Shown piece after piece: positions 56,416 through 64,000 of a stretch of DNA of 64,000 nt; positions within the stretch are counted from its first letter, which is position 1, and each line of letters opens with the position of its first letter. The notes under the pieces are model-generated. The model did not search any database. It had not been told where the DNA came from and saw nothing but the letters and a program-made list of their open reading frames with translations. The position numbers and the translations under genes are program-made. Source of the stretch: Methanosalsum natronophilum (lineage in GTDB: Archaea; Halobacteriota; Methanosarcinia; Methanosarcinales; Methanosarcinaceae); contig NZ_JANUCS010000004.1 of the NCBI RefSeq assembly GCF_024808815.1, positions 60,183 through 124,182 on the forward strand. Reading direction: 5' to 3'.

Positions 56416-57690
56416 ATGACTTATCTTAATCTTGACCCTTCCTTAAAATACATTGAAGGTACACAAAGGGTTTTCAATGAACAAAAAACACTAGAAGTTA
56501 CTGAATCCAGTTTGAAAAGTATTGGTGTAACTCGAATTGCGAACATTACTGACCTTGATCGAGTAGGTATTCCTGTATATTCTGCAATAAGGCCCAGTGC
56601 AGCCAAAGGTGCGATCTCTGTTTATTCAGGGAAAGGTCCCACCCATAATCAAGCCAGGATATCAGCTATAATGGAAAGTTTTGAACGGTGTTTAGCAGAA
56701 CGTGCTACAGAGAACATGGATGTAAAAGGTGAACCTAACCTAACAAATTTCATTGATACCTATGATAATGCTGTACAAGAACATACTGTCCTGAGCCCAC
56801 AGTCTCTTCTCCTACCTGAACCCGGATCATCAGATATACTGATGGAATGGACTCAATCATTTGATATACTCAATAATGAAGAATGTTTTGTACCCTCTAA
56901 TGCAGTTTACCATCCATATAATCCACCTGGGAGATCACATAAACTGTTTCGCAGTAACACCAATGGGCTTGCAGCAGGTAATGTTCTTGAGGAAGCAGTA
57001 TTACATGGATTATTAGAAGTGATTGAACGAGATGCTTTAAGCATGGCTGAATTCAATCGAAATCCGGGAAAAGAATTGATATTGGATCCAGATGATGGGT
57101 TCAATTATGAATTGGTTCAAAGGTTTAGAGATGAAGGTATTGATATCAGGATATGGTTATTAGAACATGATCTAGGTATACCAACATTTGTAGCAGCTAC
57201 TGATGATATTAAATTAAAAGATCCAGCAATGCTTGTGATGGGTGCAGGTTCACATTTGCGACCAGACATAGCTGTTAGAAGGGCCGTATCGGAAGCTGCA
57301 CAGTCAAGGGTAGTTCAAATACATGGTGCTAGGGAAGATACTGACCGTGAAAGTTTTGTCCGTCAAATTGGATATGATCGGATGAAAAGGATGAACCGGT
57401 TTTGGTATGAGGATGGAGATACTGTCAAGTTGGAAGACATAAAGGATATTTCCACAGATTCTCCGATAACAAACATTGAAACTATAATTAATATGCTAAA
57501 AGGTATTACTGAACGTATACTGGTTTCTGATCTATCAAGGGCTGATGTAAGTGTCCCAGTTGTTCGTGTGATCGTACCAGAGTTTGAACAATATACTCTT
57601 GATAGGGAACGAATTGGGGCAAGAATGAAAGTAATTAAGAAACGAACTATTCCTAAGAACGAAAGACCATGGAGAAAACATAAAAGATGA
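56416..57690 (+). CDS. ycaO: YcaO protein for MCR thioamidation (methanogenesis marker 1)
   Basis: 424 residues, YcaO fold. In methanogens this ATP-dependent enzyme, with TfuA, converts a glycine of McrA into thioglycine. Family stretches are AIRPSAAKGAISVYSGKG, MESFERCLAERAT, LHGLLEVIERDALS and DLSRADVSVPVVRVIVPEFEQ. It is the exact family neighbour of tfuA: the stop overlaps the tfuA ATG by four bases (ATGA). No ribosome binding site is visible before its own ATG. Confidence 0.96.
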   Translation: MTYLNLDPSLKYIEGTQRVFNEQKTLEVTESSLKSIGVTRIANITDLDRVGIPVYSAIRPSAAKGAISVYSGKGPTHNQARISAIMESFERCLAERATENMDVKGEPNLTNFIDTYDNAVQEHTVLSPQSLLLPEPGSSDILMEWTQSFDILNNEECFVPSNAVYHPYNPPGRSHKLFRSNTNGLAAGNVLEEAVLHGLLEVIERDALSMAEFNRNPGKELILDPDDGFNYELVQRFRDEGIDIRIWLLEHDLGIPTFVAATDDIKLKDPAMLVMGAGSHLRPDIAVRRAVSEAAQSRVVQIHGAREDTDRESFVRQIGYDRMKRMNRFWYEDGDTVKLEDIKDISTDSPITNIETIINMLKGITERILVSDLSRADVSVPVVRVIVPEFEQYTLDRERIGARMKVIKKRTIPKNERPWRKHKR

Positions 57691-58364
57691 ATTATAGTAC
57701 AACACCTAACTCGATAATATTTACTGGTACAAGTATATCTCATTCAGAAGCTAGTAGAATATTAGATGTTCAGTATGCAGGACCAGTAGTTCGGTGTGAT
57801 GTCCAAAAAGCTGTTAGTGAAGGATATGATATTATTGGGATTATAGATGGTGTTTTTTTCAATAAAGCAGCTGTTTCTCATCGTGAGATCATAAAAGCTA
57901 TTCGTAATGGTGTTACTGTTGTAGGGGGAGGTAGCATGGGTGCACTTCGTGCTTCTGAACTTGACATTCATGGAATGATCGGTATTGGTCGAATCTATGA
58001 ATGGTACCGCGACGGTATGCTAGAAGATGATGATGAAGTAGCTGTTGCTACAAACCCTGACACGTACGAACCCGTATCATCACCCATGGTGAATATAAGA
58101 GAAACACTTATCTCAGCTCATAGTAACAGAGTCATTGGTAAGGATGTTAGGGATGACCTGATTGATATTGGTAAACGAACACATTATAATTATAGGTCCT
58201 ATGAAGGTATTATAAAATCTGGACTCTCCCAACAGATCATTTCAGAAGAAGAAGGTAAAAATCTGCTCAATTTCTGCAAAGAACATGAAGTAGATGTGAA
58301 ACGTGAAGATGCAAAGGAAGTTATTTCCAAAGTAAAAGAACTTATGATGTCGCTAACAGAATAA
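57687..58364 (+). CDS. tfuA: TfuA, partner of YcaO in MCR thioamidation
   Basis: 225 residues, TfuA core: IIFTGTSISHSEASRIL, DVQYAGPVVRCDVQKA, GIIDGVFFNKAAVSHREI, VVGGGSMGALRASELD, GMIGIGRIYEWYRDG, DDDEVAVATNPDTYEPVS. It probably supplies sulfur or recognises McrA for the YcaO enzyme. The ATG overlaps the end of ycaO, so the two are translationally coupled. Confidence 0.96.
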   Translation: MNYSTTPNSIIFTGTSISHSEASRILDVQYAGPVVRCDVQKAVSEGYDIIGIIDGVFFNKAAVSHREIIKAIRNGVTVVGGGSMGALRASELDIHGMIGIGRIYEWYRDGMLEDDDEVAVATNPDTYEPVSSPMVNIRETLISAHSNRVIGKDVRDDLIDIGKRTHYNYRSYEGIIKSGLSQQIISEEEGKNLLNFCKEHEVDVKREDAKEVISKVKELMMSLTE

Positions 58365-58368
58365 TTAT

Positions 58369-59037
58369 CTACTGCTTTAGTATCTTGACATACCCCGCAA
58401 ATATATTTTCGAATATACCAGGATATATATTTTTAATCACATCTTTATGTTTTGTGCAATGACCTGCAGCTATAAAAGTGAACTTATCCATACAATCAAA
58501 TTCTTCACTATCATGTAAGCCACCAATGAATCCAAATATGTTTTCATTATCATCCAAACTAGTCATAGTAATTTTCAATGTTGGATGAGAACAACCTGAA
58601 AGGATAGTGGACCCTTGTTTTGATTTGAGTATGAGTGATTGTTCCTTGAGATCAACTCCAAGTTCACCAGTTGTATAAATATTAGTAGTAATTTTCCTTT
58701 TAGATCTAATTTCAATGACTTTACCTGAAATCCGTGCTTGTATTTCTTTTTTTAAAGCACAAGAAAAGGAATGAGGTACAATTACATCTACATCTGGATT
58801 TTTCGAAAGAAATGTAGGTAATCCTCCTATATGGTCCCAATGATGATGCGATATTATAATTGTGTCAACTTCATTTGGATTGATGTCTAAACTGAACATG
58901 TTACCTAATAAGATCTCACCGTCCCACCCAGTATCAAATAATATGTTCATATCTTCAGATTCAATATAACACGCAAATCCCCACCCATCTCTTAGCCCGG
59001 AAGAGGCTTCATTGTCATAGACAACTGTCAACTTCAC
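58369..59037 (-). CDS. Metallo-beta-lactamase-fold hydrolase (COG1237)
   Basis: 222 residues with the motif SHHHWDHIGGLPTF, metal ligands in SGCSHPTL and a final AGHCTKHKDVI. It resembles COG1237, which includes enzymes making the ribofuranosyl aminobenzene phosphate precursor of methanopterin or hydrolysing phosphate esters. The role is not sure. It converges on tfuA with a four-base gap, so the two ends share terminator space. Confidence 0.8.
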   Translation of the reverse strand: MKLTVVYDNEASSGLRDGWGFACYIESEDMNILFDTGWDGEILLGNMFSLDINPNEVDTIIISHHHWDHIGGLPTFLSKNPDVDVIVPHSFSCALKKEIQARISGKVIEIRSKRKITTNIYTTGELGVDLKEQSLILKSKQGSTILSGCSHPTLKITMTSLDDNENIFGFIGGLHDSEEFDCMDKFTFIAAGHCTKHKDVIKNIYPGIFENIFAGYVKILKQ

Positions 59038-59074
59038 AAACTCACCTGATTATAATTAGAATGAATTAATGTCA

Positions 59075-59773
59075 TTATTTGTTCCTTGCTTTCTTCATGG
59101 GACCATCTACCATTCGTTCTAATGCATTAACTATATTTCCAATATCTTTGTAAGGAATTCCTGCTAACATTTCTTCATTTTTTATATCAGTTGATCTTCT
59201 GCAACCAAAACAACCAAGGCTTAAGTTCATTTTGTTTTTATTGATTGGTATTATGGTAGAATCAACACATGTTGCCTGAAATGCTGCTGTATTGAACTCT
59301 AACCTACCTCCTTTAAAAAAAGTATGTGCAGGGATGAGCCAATATAGAGTTTCAGGAATATCTACTAATACTACTACATCGGGTTCAGTTTCAAAGGATC
59401 TAAGAGGTCCAACTAATGTTGAAATGAAATTATCGGATTCAATCACATACCTCTGCTCTATCATTTTCGCAGCAGCATCTTTGTTGTTGAACATGCCAAG
59501 GTTACTATGAAACTCTCCACTCTTCACCTTCTCGGGTGTTTCCGCTATACTCAGGCTCGAGGCGCCTACTACACAAGCATGTTTTTCAGAGGGAACATTA
59601 AAGCATTTACCATCTTTTGCTGACATTATTGTTTGACAATGTCTGATACTACTTTCAGGCACTTTAAAACTATCAGGGACATTATCACCTAATTCCATTA
59701 ACTTTACTCCCACGGGCTCATATCTCAGCTTGAGTATACTTTTTAACTTGTTTGCTATTTGTTCATTGTTCAT
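59075..59773 (-). CDS. DUF169 family protein
   Basis: 232 residues. The DUF169 pattern is YEPVGVKLMELGDN, IRHCQTIMSAKDGKCFNVP, ACVVGASSLSI, and the C-terminal SLGCFGCRRSTDIKNEEMLA with GIPYKDIGNIVNAL. The conserved cysteines suggest metal or cluster binding. The function is unknown. It diverges from a second DUF169 gene at 60083, and a DtxR-type regulator follows that gene. Confidence 0.85.
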   Translation of the reverse strand: MNNEQIANKLKSILKLRYEPVGVKLMELGDNVPDSFKVPESSIRHCQTIMSAKDGKCFNVPSEKHACVVGASSLSIAETPEKVKSGEFHSNLGMFNNKDAAAKMIEQRYVIESDNFISTLVGPLRSFETEPDVVVLVDIPETLYWLIPAHTFFKGGRLEFNTAAFQATCVDSTIIPINKNKMNLSLGCFGCRRSTDIKNEEMLAGIPYKDIGNIVNALERMVDGPMKKARNK

Positions 59774-60082
59774 TTTCTATACCTACACTGTTTCTCTATT
59801 ATCATATTACAATTAATTAGATATTACCAAACATAGATTTTTATGTTATCTAAAAGAAATAATTAAAAATTATATCATTTTAATCCTTTATAATTGTAAA
59901 AAAACTCTGTAAACGCTGTGAATTAGGATATAAATCTTTATAAGTCCATTAATGATCTATAAATATTAAGTTGTTTTGCTAATATCTAGCTGCACAATTA
60001 AAATGGGAATAGTAAAATAGCATAATATAACTCTTAAATTAAGTTAATTAAATTACATTGAAAATGTCATGGAGGTACTTTT
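59774..60082. other. Divergent promoter region of the two DUF169 genes
   Basis: 309 bases, very AT-rich. It should hold both promoters and a regulatory site, perhaps for the nearby DtxR-type protein. No perfect palindrome longer than six bases stood out by eye. Confidence 0.4.
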
Positions 60083-60772
60083 ATGGAAATCAAAGAAATT
60101 AATGAAATAGGTACAGAGCTTATCAAGTTATTTAAACTTGACACGTCAGCTGTTGCGGTTACATTGATCCCTTCTACACATGAACTGCCAGAAGGTATTT
60201 CACGGTTAGACGATCCGACACGTCACTGCCAAATGGTGGATAATGTAAGATATAATGGTGATTCCTTCTATACATTAATTGATGATCATAAATGCAAGGG
60301 TGGTGCTGCAACTTTAGGTTTTTGTGACCTGCCTCAATCACTTAAGAGCGGTGACCTTTACTTTAAATTAAAACGTTTCAGCACAATAAATGCGGCAAGA
60401 AGGACAATGGAAAAAGTTCCTGTTATAAGTCCAGACTCCGTAAAAGCGATTGCATATGCACCATTGGAGAAAACAATACTGGTTCCAGATGTGATAGTGA
60501 TCATATCTAACCCAGAAACTATAATGAAAATATCACAAAGCGTTCTGTATAAACATGGTGGTAGAATAACTGCCGATTTTGCAGGAATACAAAGTATTTG
60601 CGGTGATGGTGTAGCAGAACCATATAATTGTGGTACAGTTGGTATTACTGTAGGATGTAGTGGTAGTCGAAAACATACAAGCATCAATGAAAATGAAATG
60701 ATTATTGGTATACCGTTTGAAAGATTAAATGACCTTTATGGTGCCTCTAAAAAAATGCTTGCAGGTAATTAA
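60083..60772 (+). CDS. DUF169 family protein, paralogue
   Basis: 229 residues, about the same motif order as the neighbour: TSAVAVTLIPSTHELPEG, TRHCQMVDN, DHKCKGGAATLGFCDL, ADFAGIQSICGDGV, TVGITVGCSGSRKHTSINENEM and IGIPFERLN. It diverges from the paralogue at 59075. A GGAGGT site lies before the ATG. A difference is that this copy lacks the CFGC pair (it has CSGS). Function unknown. Confidence 0.85.
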   Translation: MEIKEINEIGTELIKLFKLDTSAVAVTLIPSTHELPEGISRLDDPTRHCQMVDNVRYNGDSFYTLIDDHKCKGGAATLGFCDLPQSLKSGDLYFKLKRFSTINAARRTMEKVPVISPDSVKAIAYAPLEKTILVPDVIVIISNPETIMKISQSVLYKHGGRITADFAGIQSICGDGVAEPYNCGTVGITVGCSGSRKHTSINENEMIIGIPFERLNDLYGASKKMLAGN

Positions 60773-60787
60773 CTTTAACTTATTCAA

Positions 60788-61219
60788 TTATTTTAAATAA
60801 TTGCATTCAGCATGACTGATCTTGCCACATGCACTTATGGTCGGATGACCCATGGAATCACATATCTGATCAATTACTTTTTTTGAGACTTTACTTTCAA
60901 AACGTGCAACTTCGGTACATGCTTCATCTTTATCTATGCCATAATGGCTGAACATCAAACTAAGTATTCGATGTCTTTTAACTAAGAACTTAGCGTACTC
61001 CTGACCCTTATCAGTTAACTGGACACCTCTATATGGTATATGCTTTAAGTACCCTTCATTACTTAGCTCTATAATGGTCTTGGTTATTGTGGAGGGATCG
61101 ACACCAAAATGGTTGGATATCTGGTTAGTTTTTACACTACCATCTTGGTTCAAGAGATATTTCAAATACTCAATTTTTCTTGGTGATAACTCAAGTCCTG
61201 TAATGCTACCATTGTTCAT
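60788..61219 (-). CDS. DtxR/MntR-family metal-dependent regulator
   Basis: 143 residues. The winged HTH is VKTNQISNHFGVDPSTITKT, then LSNEGYLKHIPYRGVQLTDKG. The metal-site region is KRHRILSLMFSHYGIDKDEACTEVARFE with conserved His, Glu and Cys, and a tail of SACGKISHAEC. There is no SH3-like domain. It probably senses Fe2+ or Mn2+. It lies 16 bases beyond the end of the DUF169 gene in convergent orientation, so direct control of those genes is a guess. Confidence 0.88.
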   Translation of the reverse strand: MNNGSITGLELSPRKIEYLKYLLNQDGSVKTNQISNHFGVDPSTITKTIIELSNEGYLKHIPYRGVQLTDKGQEYAKFLVKRHRILSLMFSHYGIDKDEACTEVARFESKVSKKVIDQICDSMGHPTISACGKISHAECNYLK

Positions 61220-61383
61220 ATTCTAGTATATATCTGAAAAGTGTATTTAATCTTTCTCTTAATCCATCAAGAAATCAATATCAAGCTACTTTAAGCTCCA
61301 AAACCATAGGGAAATAATACTTTCACCCCGCTTACTTTTGATTTATATAGTATCCAGTTGTAGAGAGTATTGAGGTGATTTAA

Positions 61384-61470
61384 ATGGATAACACATTTGA
61401 AGGACTGGTTGAACGCTCTGTTTATTATGAACAATTTGAAGATTTTGAACGCAAAGTCGAAAATAGATAA
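61384..61470 (+). CDS. Very short open frame with a strong ribosome binding site
   Basis: 28 residues (MDNTFEGLVERSVYYEQFED then FERKVENR), acidic and aromatic. GAGGTGAT lies four bases before the ATG, as good a site as any in the window. It may be a real small protein. Nothing else supports it. Confidence 0.45.
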   Translation: MDNTFEGLVERSVYYEQFEDFERKVENR

Positions 61471-61653
61471 TATTTGTTATGATACAAAATTTAGATAAAC
61501 TTTATTTGATCTGGTCACTGGCCATCCCCTCTATCCCGTTTTAGCTCATGATACTAAGTCAGTGATCAGATTCTATAATTTCTAATGCTACTTATTTTAG
61601 AAATATATTTAATTTTAAAGGTATTAGAATGCTCTAGTTTAAGGAGCTATTGG

Positions 61654-62388
61654 ATGCACAAGTACTATTTTTACAAATCTGGAGATGATGTTGAAGACAG
61701 TTCAATAATCGGATTGATCAAAAAAATATCACTCAAACATAATTTATCATATGAAGTAATTGACACAAAAACTCTTGAAACCGACTTAAAGGAAGAATTA
61801 GCGGAATCACTCCGAATAATAAGTCGAAGAGAAGGAATAAAGGTTGTTAGTAGTGGTAGGGGTCCTTTGCCAATATCTCGCTCTGGTAAACTGAACGAGA
61901 TTCCTATACTTGTTGTCCGGGAAGGTGGAAAAGATATAGGAGTTTTTCCACACGTAAAAAATGGGAAAAGGATCGATATATTGCACCACTTAAACAATAT
62001 GATCGATGCTAATTCAAATTCTGAATTCTTTACTGATGAAAGTATCACAGAATCAGACATATCTCGAATGATCACATCCTATCCTAATCTTATAGATGAT
62101 AATCTTGAATTTATTGATACTGAGATTGAGGTGGAAGGTGGAAGAATTGATGCTGTTTTTAAGAACAGGGATGAAGAACATTTACTTGTTGAGATAGAAA
62201 TAAAGGCTAACGATAATGCCATTGCACAGGTTCAACGATTCAAGTTACCTTATGCTAAAAAATACGGTATACCTGTTGATAAGATCAGACTCTGTATAGT
62301 ATGTGCAGAGATTGGTAAAAGTAGAATAGTTGCATGTAATGGAGCTAATATTGAGGTATATCAATTGAACCTTCTTAAATTGAACTGA
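61654..62388 (+). CDS. NucS-like nuclease domain protein
   Basis: About 244 residues. The C-terminal part (IDAVFKNRDEEHLLVEIEIK, then ANDNAIAQVQRFKLPYAKKY) resembles the NucS/DUF91 nuclease core, with D, ExE and Q of a restriction-like fold. The N-terminal part has a variable alpha/beta region. A possible DNA-processing role is inferred. ATG at 61654 is used because AAGGAG lies seven bases before; the frame is open further upstream. Confidence 0.65.
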   Translation: MHKYYFYKSGDDVEDSSIIGLIKKISLKHNLSYEVIDTKTLETDLKEELAESLRIISRREGIKVVSSGRGPLPISRSGKLNEIPILVVREGGKDIGVFPHVKNGKRIDILHHLNNMIDANSNSEFFTDESITESDISRMITSYPNLIDDNLEFIDTEIEVEGGRIDAVFKNRDEEHLLVEIEIKANDNAIAQVQRFKLPYAKKYGIPVDKIRLCIVCAEIGKSRIVACNGANIEVYQLNLLKLN

Positions 62389-62432
62389 TCAATTTTAGTA
62401 AATAAGTTATTTAGTAAATACGTTATTTTTTG

Positions 62433-62471
62433 AAAAAAAAGGGTATAGGGGATCTTTAGTAACTAAGATCC
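62433..62471 (-). terminator. Terminator after the Rh channel gene
   Basis: On the minus strand, GGATCTT / AAGATCC arms (62450-62471, extended by flanking A/T pairs) are followed by CCC and a run of eight T residues. It lies 17 bases beyond the stop codon. Confidence 0.75.
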
Positions 62472-62487
62472 TCCTCTAGTTTTTGAT

Positions 62488-63723
62488 TTAATCGTTGCTT
62501 GTTTTGGTGGAAGATACAACTTTTCCATCTTCAGTTACTACAGGCTCAGGTTTCCATCCAAGGAAATCTGCATTATCGCTGAACATCATAGAATCGCTCA
62601 TGTCTCCCCGTGTTGCTTTCAGGATAAGTCCTGTTATAGCACCTGTAATAAGGGATAGAATGAGTACTCCTACGACACTTATGAGATTTACCATTCCTGC
62701 AGCAAATATTGCACCAAATATACCACCGAGTATACCTGGTACTCCGTGTAGGTTGTGTACGCCCATTACATCAAGTACACCTGTCTTTTTGCATAACCAA
62801 GGATGTACTTTGACAAAACAGAACACTGAAACTGCACCAGCAATTAGACCAATACCTAATGCGGTCCAAGGATCAACTGAAACCAGTGGGGAACCTATAG
62901 CCACAAGTCCTGCTAACAGTGCATAAGTGTATACTAAAGGATCGACTTTCTTTTGAAGTAATATACACATGAAATATGCAGATATTATTGAACCAAGACC
63001 AGCCATGTATGCTGTAAACATTCCCCAATTGACCAAGTCTGCTGGGAGTAGTGCAGTTACGAATGAAGGCCATAATACAAACAATAACATTGAAGCTAAC
63101 CACACAAAAGAGATACTATGCGTTGTTGTATCCATAGGTTCATCAAATGCTCTCTTTTCTCGTAGTGCGAGTATTACACCCCAACCCCAGTATGCTGCGA
63201 CCATGTGAACTAACATTGATCCTCCAGGGTCAACTACTCCTTCTAGGAAAACAAACATGAACCAATCAATACCTACCCAAGCTGGAGCAAATAAAATACC
63301 TGCAAGGAAATATTGCCACATCTTGACCGTACCTAAGAAAACACCAATGGCTATAACGACCGTAATCGAGCAGAACACGCTCAATATCATTAGGTCCTGG
63401 CTCCATGGTTCTCCGAAAACGAACTGTAATATTGCTGTATGTGTTATGAAACTACCAGCTAGAACAAGTAATGTTGCAAGACATATTCCCCACTCGAATT
63501 TCTTAATGAACAGCATGAGGAATGCGACTAACATTAACATGAACCATACATCGATGTTCTTGTGATACTTATGTAACTCATCATGTAAATGAGTTGTATC
63601 TTCAGTAAGTCCTTGCTCACCTACAGGCGTAGTGAAATCTGCAGAAACTGCAGGCACCATCAGGTTAACAAGACACATTACTAAGATCAGTAGTAATGCT
63701 CTTCGAAAATTTTTTTCTTCCAT
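62488..63723 (-). CDS. Rh-type ammonium channel
   Basis: 411 residues with a signal-like start (ALLLILVMCLVNLMVPAVSA) and about 11 membrane helices. The pattern GGSMLVHMVAAYWGWG, WLASMLLFVLWPSF and VMGVHNLHGVPGILGGI is that of Rhesus (Rh) proteins rather than ordinary Amt: the HNLHGxPG segment and the first pore His in SMLVHM are both kept. It would conduct ammonia or ammonium across the cytoplasmic membrane. It lies downstream of mtmB on the same strand, separated by a terminator, so ammonia released from monomethylamine can be exported or kept in balance. Rh-type proteins in archaea are uncommon. Confidence 0.85.
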   Translation of the reverse strand: MEEKNFRRALLLILVMCLVNLMVPAVSADFTTPVGEQGLTEDTTHLHDELHKYHKNIDVWFMLMLVAFLMLFIKKFEWGICLATLLVLAGSFITHTAILQFVFGEPWSQDLMILSVFCSITVVIAIGVFLGTVKMWQYFLAGILFAPAWVGIDWFMFVFLEGVVDPGGSMLVHMVAAYWGWGVILALREKRAFDEPMDTTTHSISFVWLASMLLFVLWPSFVTALLPADLVNWGMFTAYMAGLGSIISAYFMCILLQKKVDPLVYTYALLAGLVAIGSPLVSVDPWTALGIGLIAGAVSVFCFVKVHPWLCKKTGVLDVMGVHNLHGVPGILGGIFGAIFAAGMVNLISVVGVLILSLITGAITGLILKATRGDMSDSMMFSDNADFLGWKPEPVVTEDGKVVSSTKTSND

Positions 63724-63790
63724 AAACTAATCCCTCTTAGATTTTTATTTATAGTGAAAGTCCTTTGATAAGAACTTAAAAAAAATATAT

Positions 63791-63824
63791 CATCAATCTC
63801 GATACTTGGATATCGAGGTTGATG
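63791..63824 (-). terminator. Terminator after mtmB
   Basis: On the minus strand CATCAACCTCGATA and TATCGAGATTGATG form a 14-base stem with one G-T pair, followed by ATATATTTTTTTTAAG. It could stop or thin the transcript before the Rh gene. Confidence 0.8.
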
Positions 63825-63844
63825 TAATGTAATGTAATGTAATG
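63825..63844. repeat. Short tandem repeat TAATG x4
   Basis: Four exact copies of TAATG stand just before the terminator stem and after the mtmB stop (minus-strand order). Length variation here could alter the transcript end but no role is known. Confidence 0.7.
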
Positions 63845-63877
63845 TTTCGTTATTTTTTGAAGCTCGCTAAATCATAT

Positions 63878-64000
63878 TCAGTATACTAATCCAAGTTCTT
63901 CCAGTTTCTTCTTTGCACCATCGTATACTTTCACGTATTCTTCGGTTGGTGTAACTGTCTTTGTGTCATAGCATTCCTGGAACGTCTTACCAGCAGGAGC
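63878..64000 (-). CDS. mtmB: Monomethylamine methyltransferase, C-terminal part (cut by window edge)
   Basis: The last 40 residues, APAGKTFQECYDTKTVTPTE then EYVKVYDGAKKKLEELGLVY, end with TGA. They match the C-terminus of MtmB, the pyrrolysine-containing enzyme that transfers a methyl group from monomethylamine to the corrinoid protein MtmC, releasing ammonia. The amber codon for pyrrolysine lies outside the window. Downstream on the same strand are a terminator and the Rh-type channel. Confidence 0.85.
   Translation of the reverse strand, partial: APAGKTFQECYDTKTVTPTEEYVKVYDGAKKKLEELGLVY

Noticed and set aside
1..64000. Pyrrolysine (amber) read-through inside genes
   Set aside because: The organism should use it, but no gene here stops at TAG with a continuing frame; the interrupted kinase and tnpB have TAA, and mtmB's amber codon lies beyond the edge.
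1..64000. CRISPR array
   Set aside because: No set of regular direct repeats with spacers was found; the TGTTAA, ACAATTGT and TAATG repeats are too short and few.

Overview
The window is AT-rich archaeal DNA from a methylotrophic methanogen, most likely a member of the Methanosarcinaceae; I cannot resolve the genus. Support comes from the C-terminus of a monomethylamine methyltransferase (MtmB) at the right edge, the YcaO-TfuA pair that thioamidates methyl-coenzyme M reductase, a HdrD-like protein, a group II chaperonin (thermosome), an Orc1/Cdc6 protein, the archaeal mevalonate genes, a tetraether lipid synthase-like radical SAM enzyme, and GGTGA-type ribosome binding sites.

Layout. 0.2-9 kb: F420H2 oxidase, a frameshifted lipoprotein, a Tes-like radical SAM enzyme divergent from a HdrD-like iron-sulfur protein, the cobalt/nickel transporter CbiM, and a CPA1 antiporter with an RCK_C tail. 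9-18 kb is worn: IS200/IS605 end remnants, a broken 5' fragment of PEP carboxylase (ppcA), an intact DUF166 gene and a decayed partial copy of it flanking purE, a small HTH regulator and purC, then an exported GH42-like glycosidase. 18-30 kb: hybrid cluster protein (hcp), a CGGC protein, ferredoxin and dodecin; a large histidine kinase; a CobW GTPase; a PGF-CTERM surface protein with a 141-residue duplication; and a second kinase broken by an in-frame stop. 30-38.5 kb: a regulator with repeated upstream motifs, tRNA-Cys, cysS, cysK, flavin enzymes, and an HxlR regulator divergent from a second, frameshifted hcp. 38.5-47 kb: a fumarate reductase/class II fumarase operon and the three genes (UbiD-type decarboxylase, aconitase X large and small) of the archaeal mevalonate route. 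47-56 kb: radical SAM protein, thermosome, Orc1, a dying IS200/IS605 element, fdhD and sufS. 56-64 kb: ycaO-tfuA, two DUF169 genes beside a DtxR-type regulator, a NucS-like nuclease, and an Rh-type ammonium channel downstream of mtmB.

Common themes. Several genes serve oxygen, nitric oxide or redox defence and iron-sulfur/cysteine supply (fprA, two hcp, flavodoxin, HxlR, cysS/cysK, sufS). The mtmB-rh pair joins ammonia release from monomethylamine to ammonium transport. Several genes are recently broken (lipoprotein, second kinase, second hcp, tnpB, ppcA, DUF166 copy).

The most unusual signal is that four genes (HdrD-like, DUF166, dodecin-like, AIM24), and perhaps a fifth (aconitase X small subunit), have a Shine-Dalgarno sequence at normal spacing but appear to begin with ATC, CTG, ATA or ATT rather than ATG, GTG or TTG.
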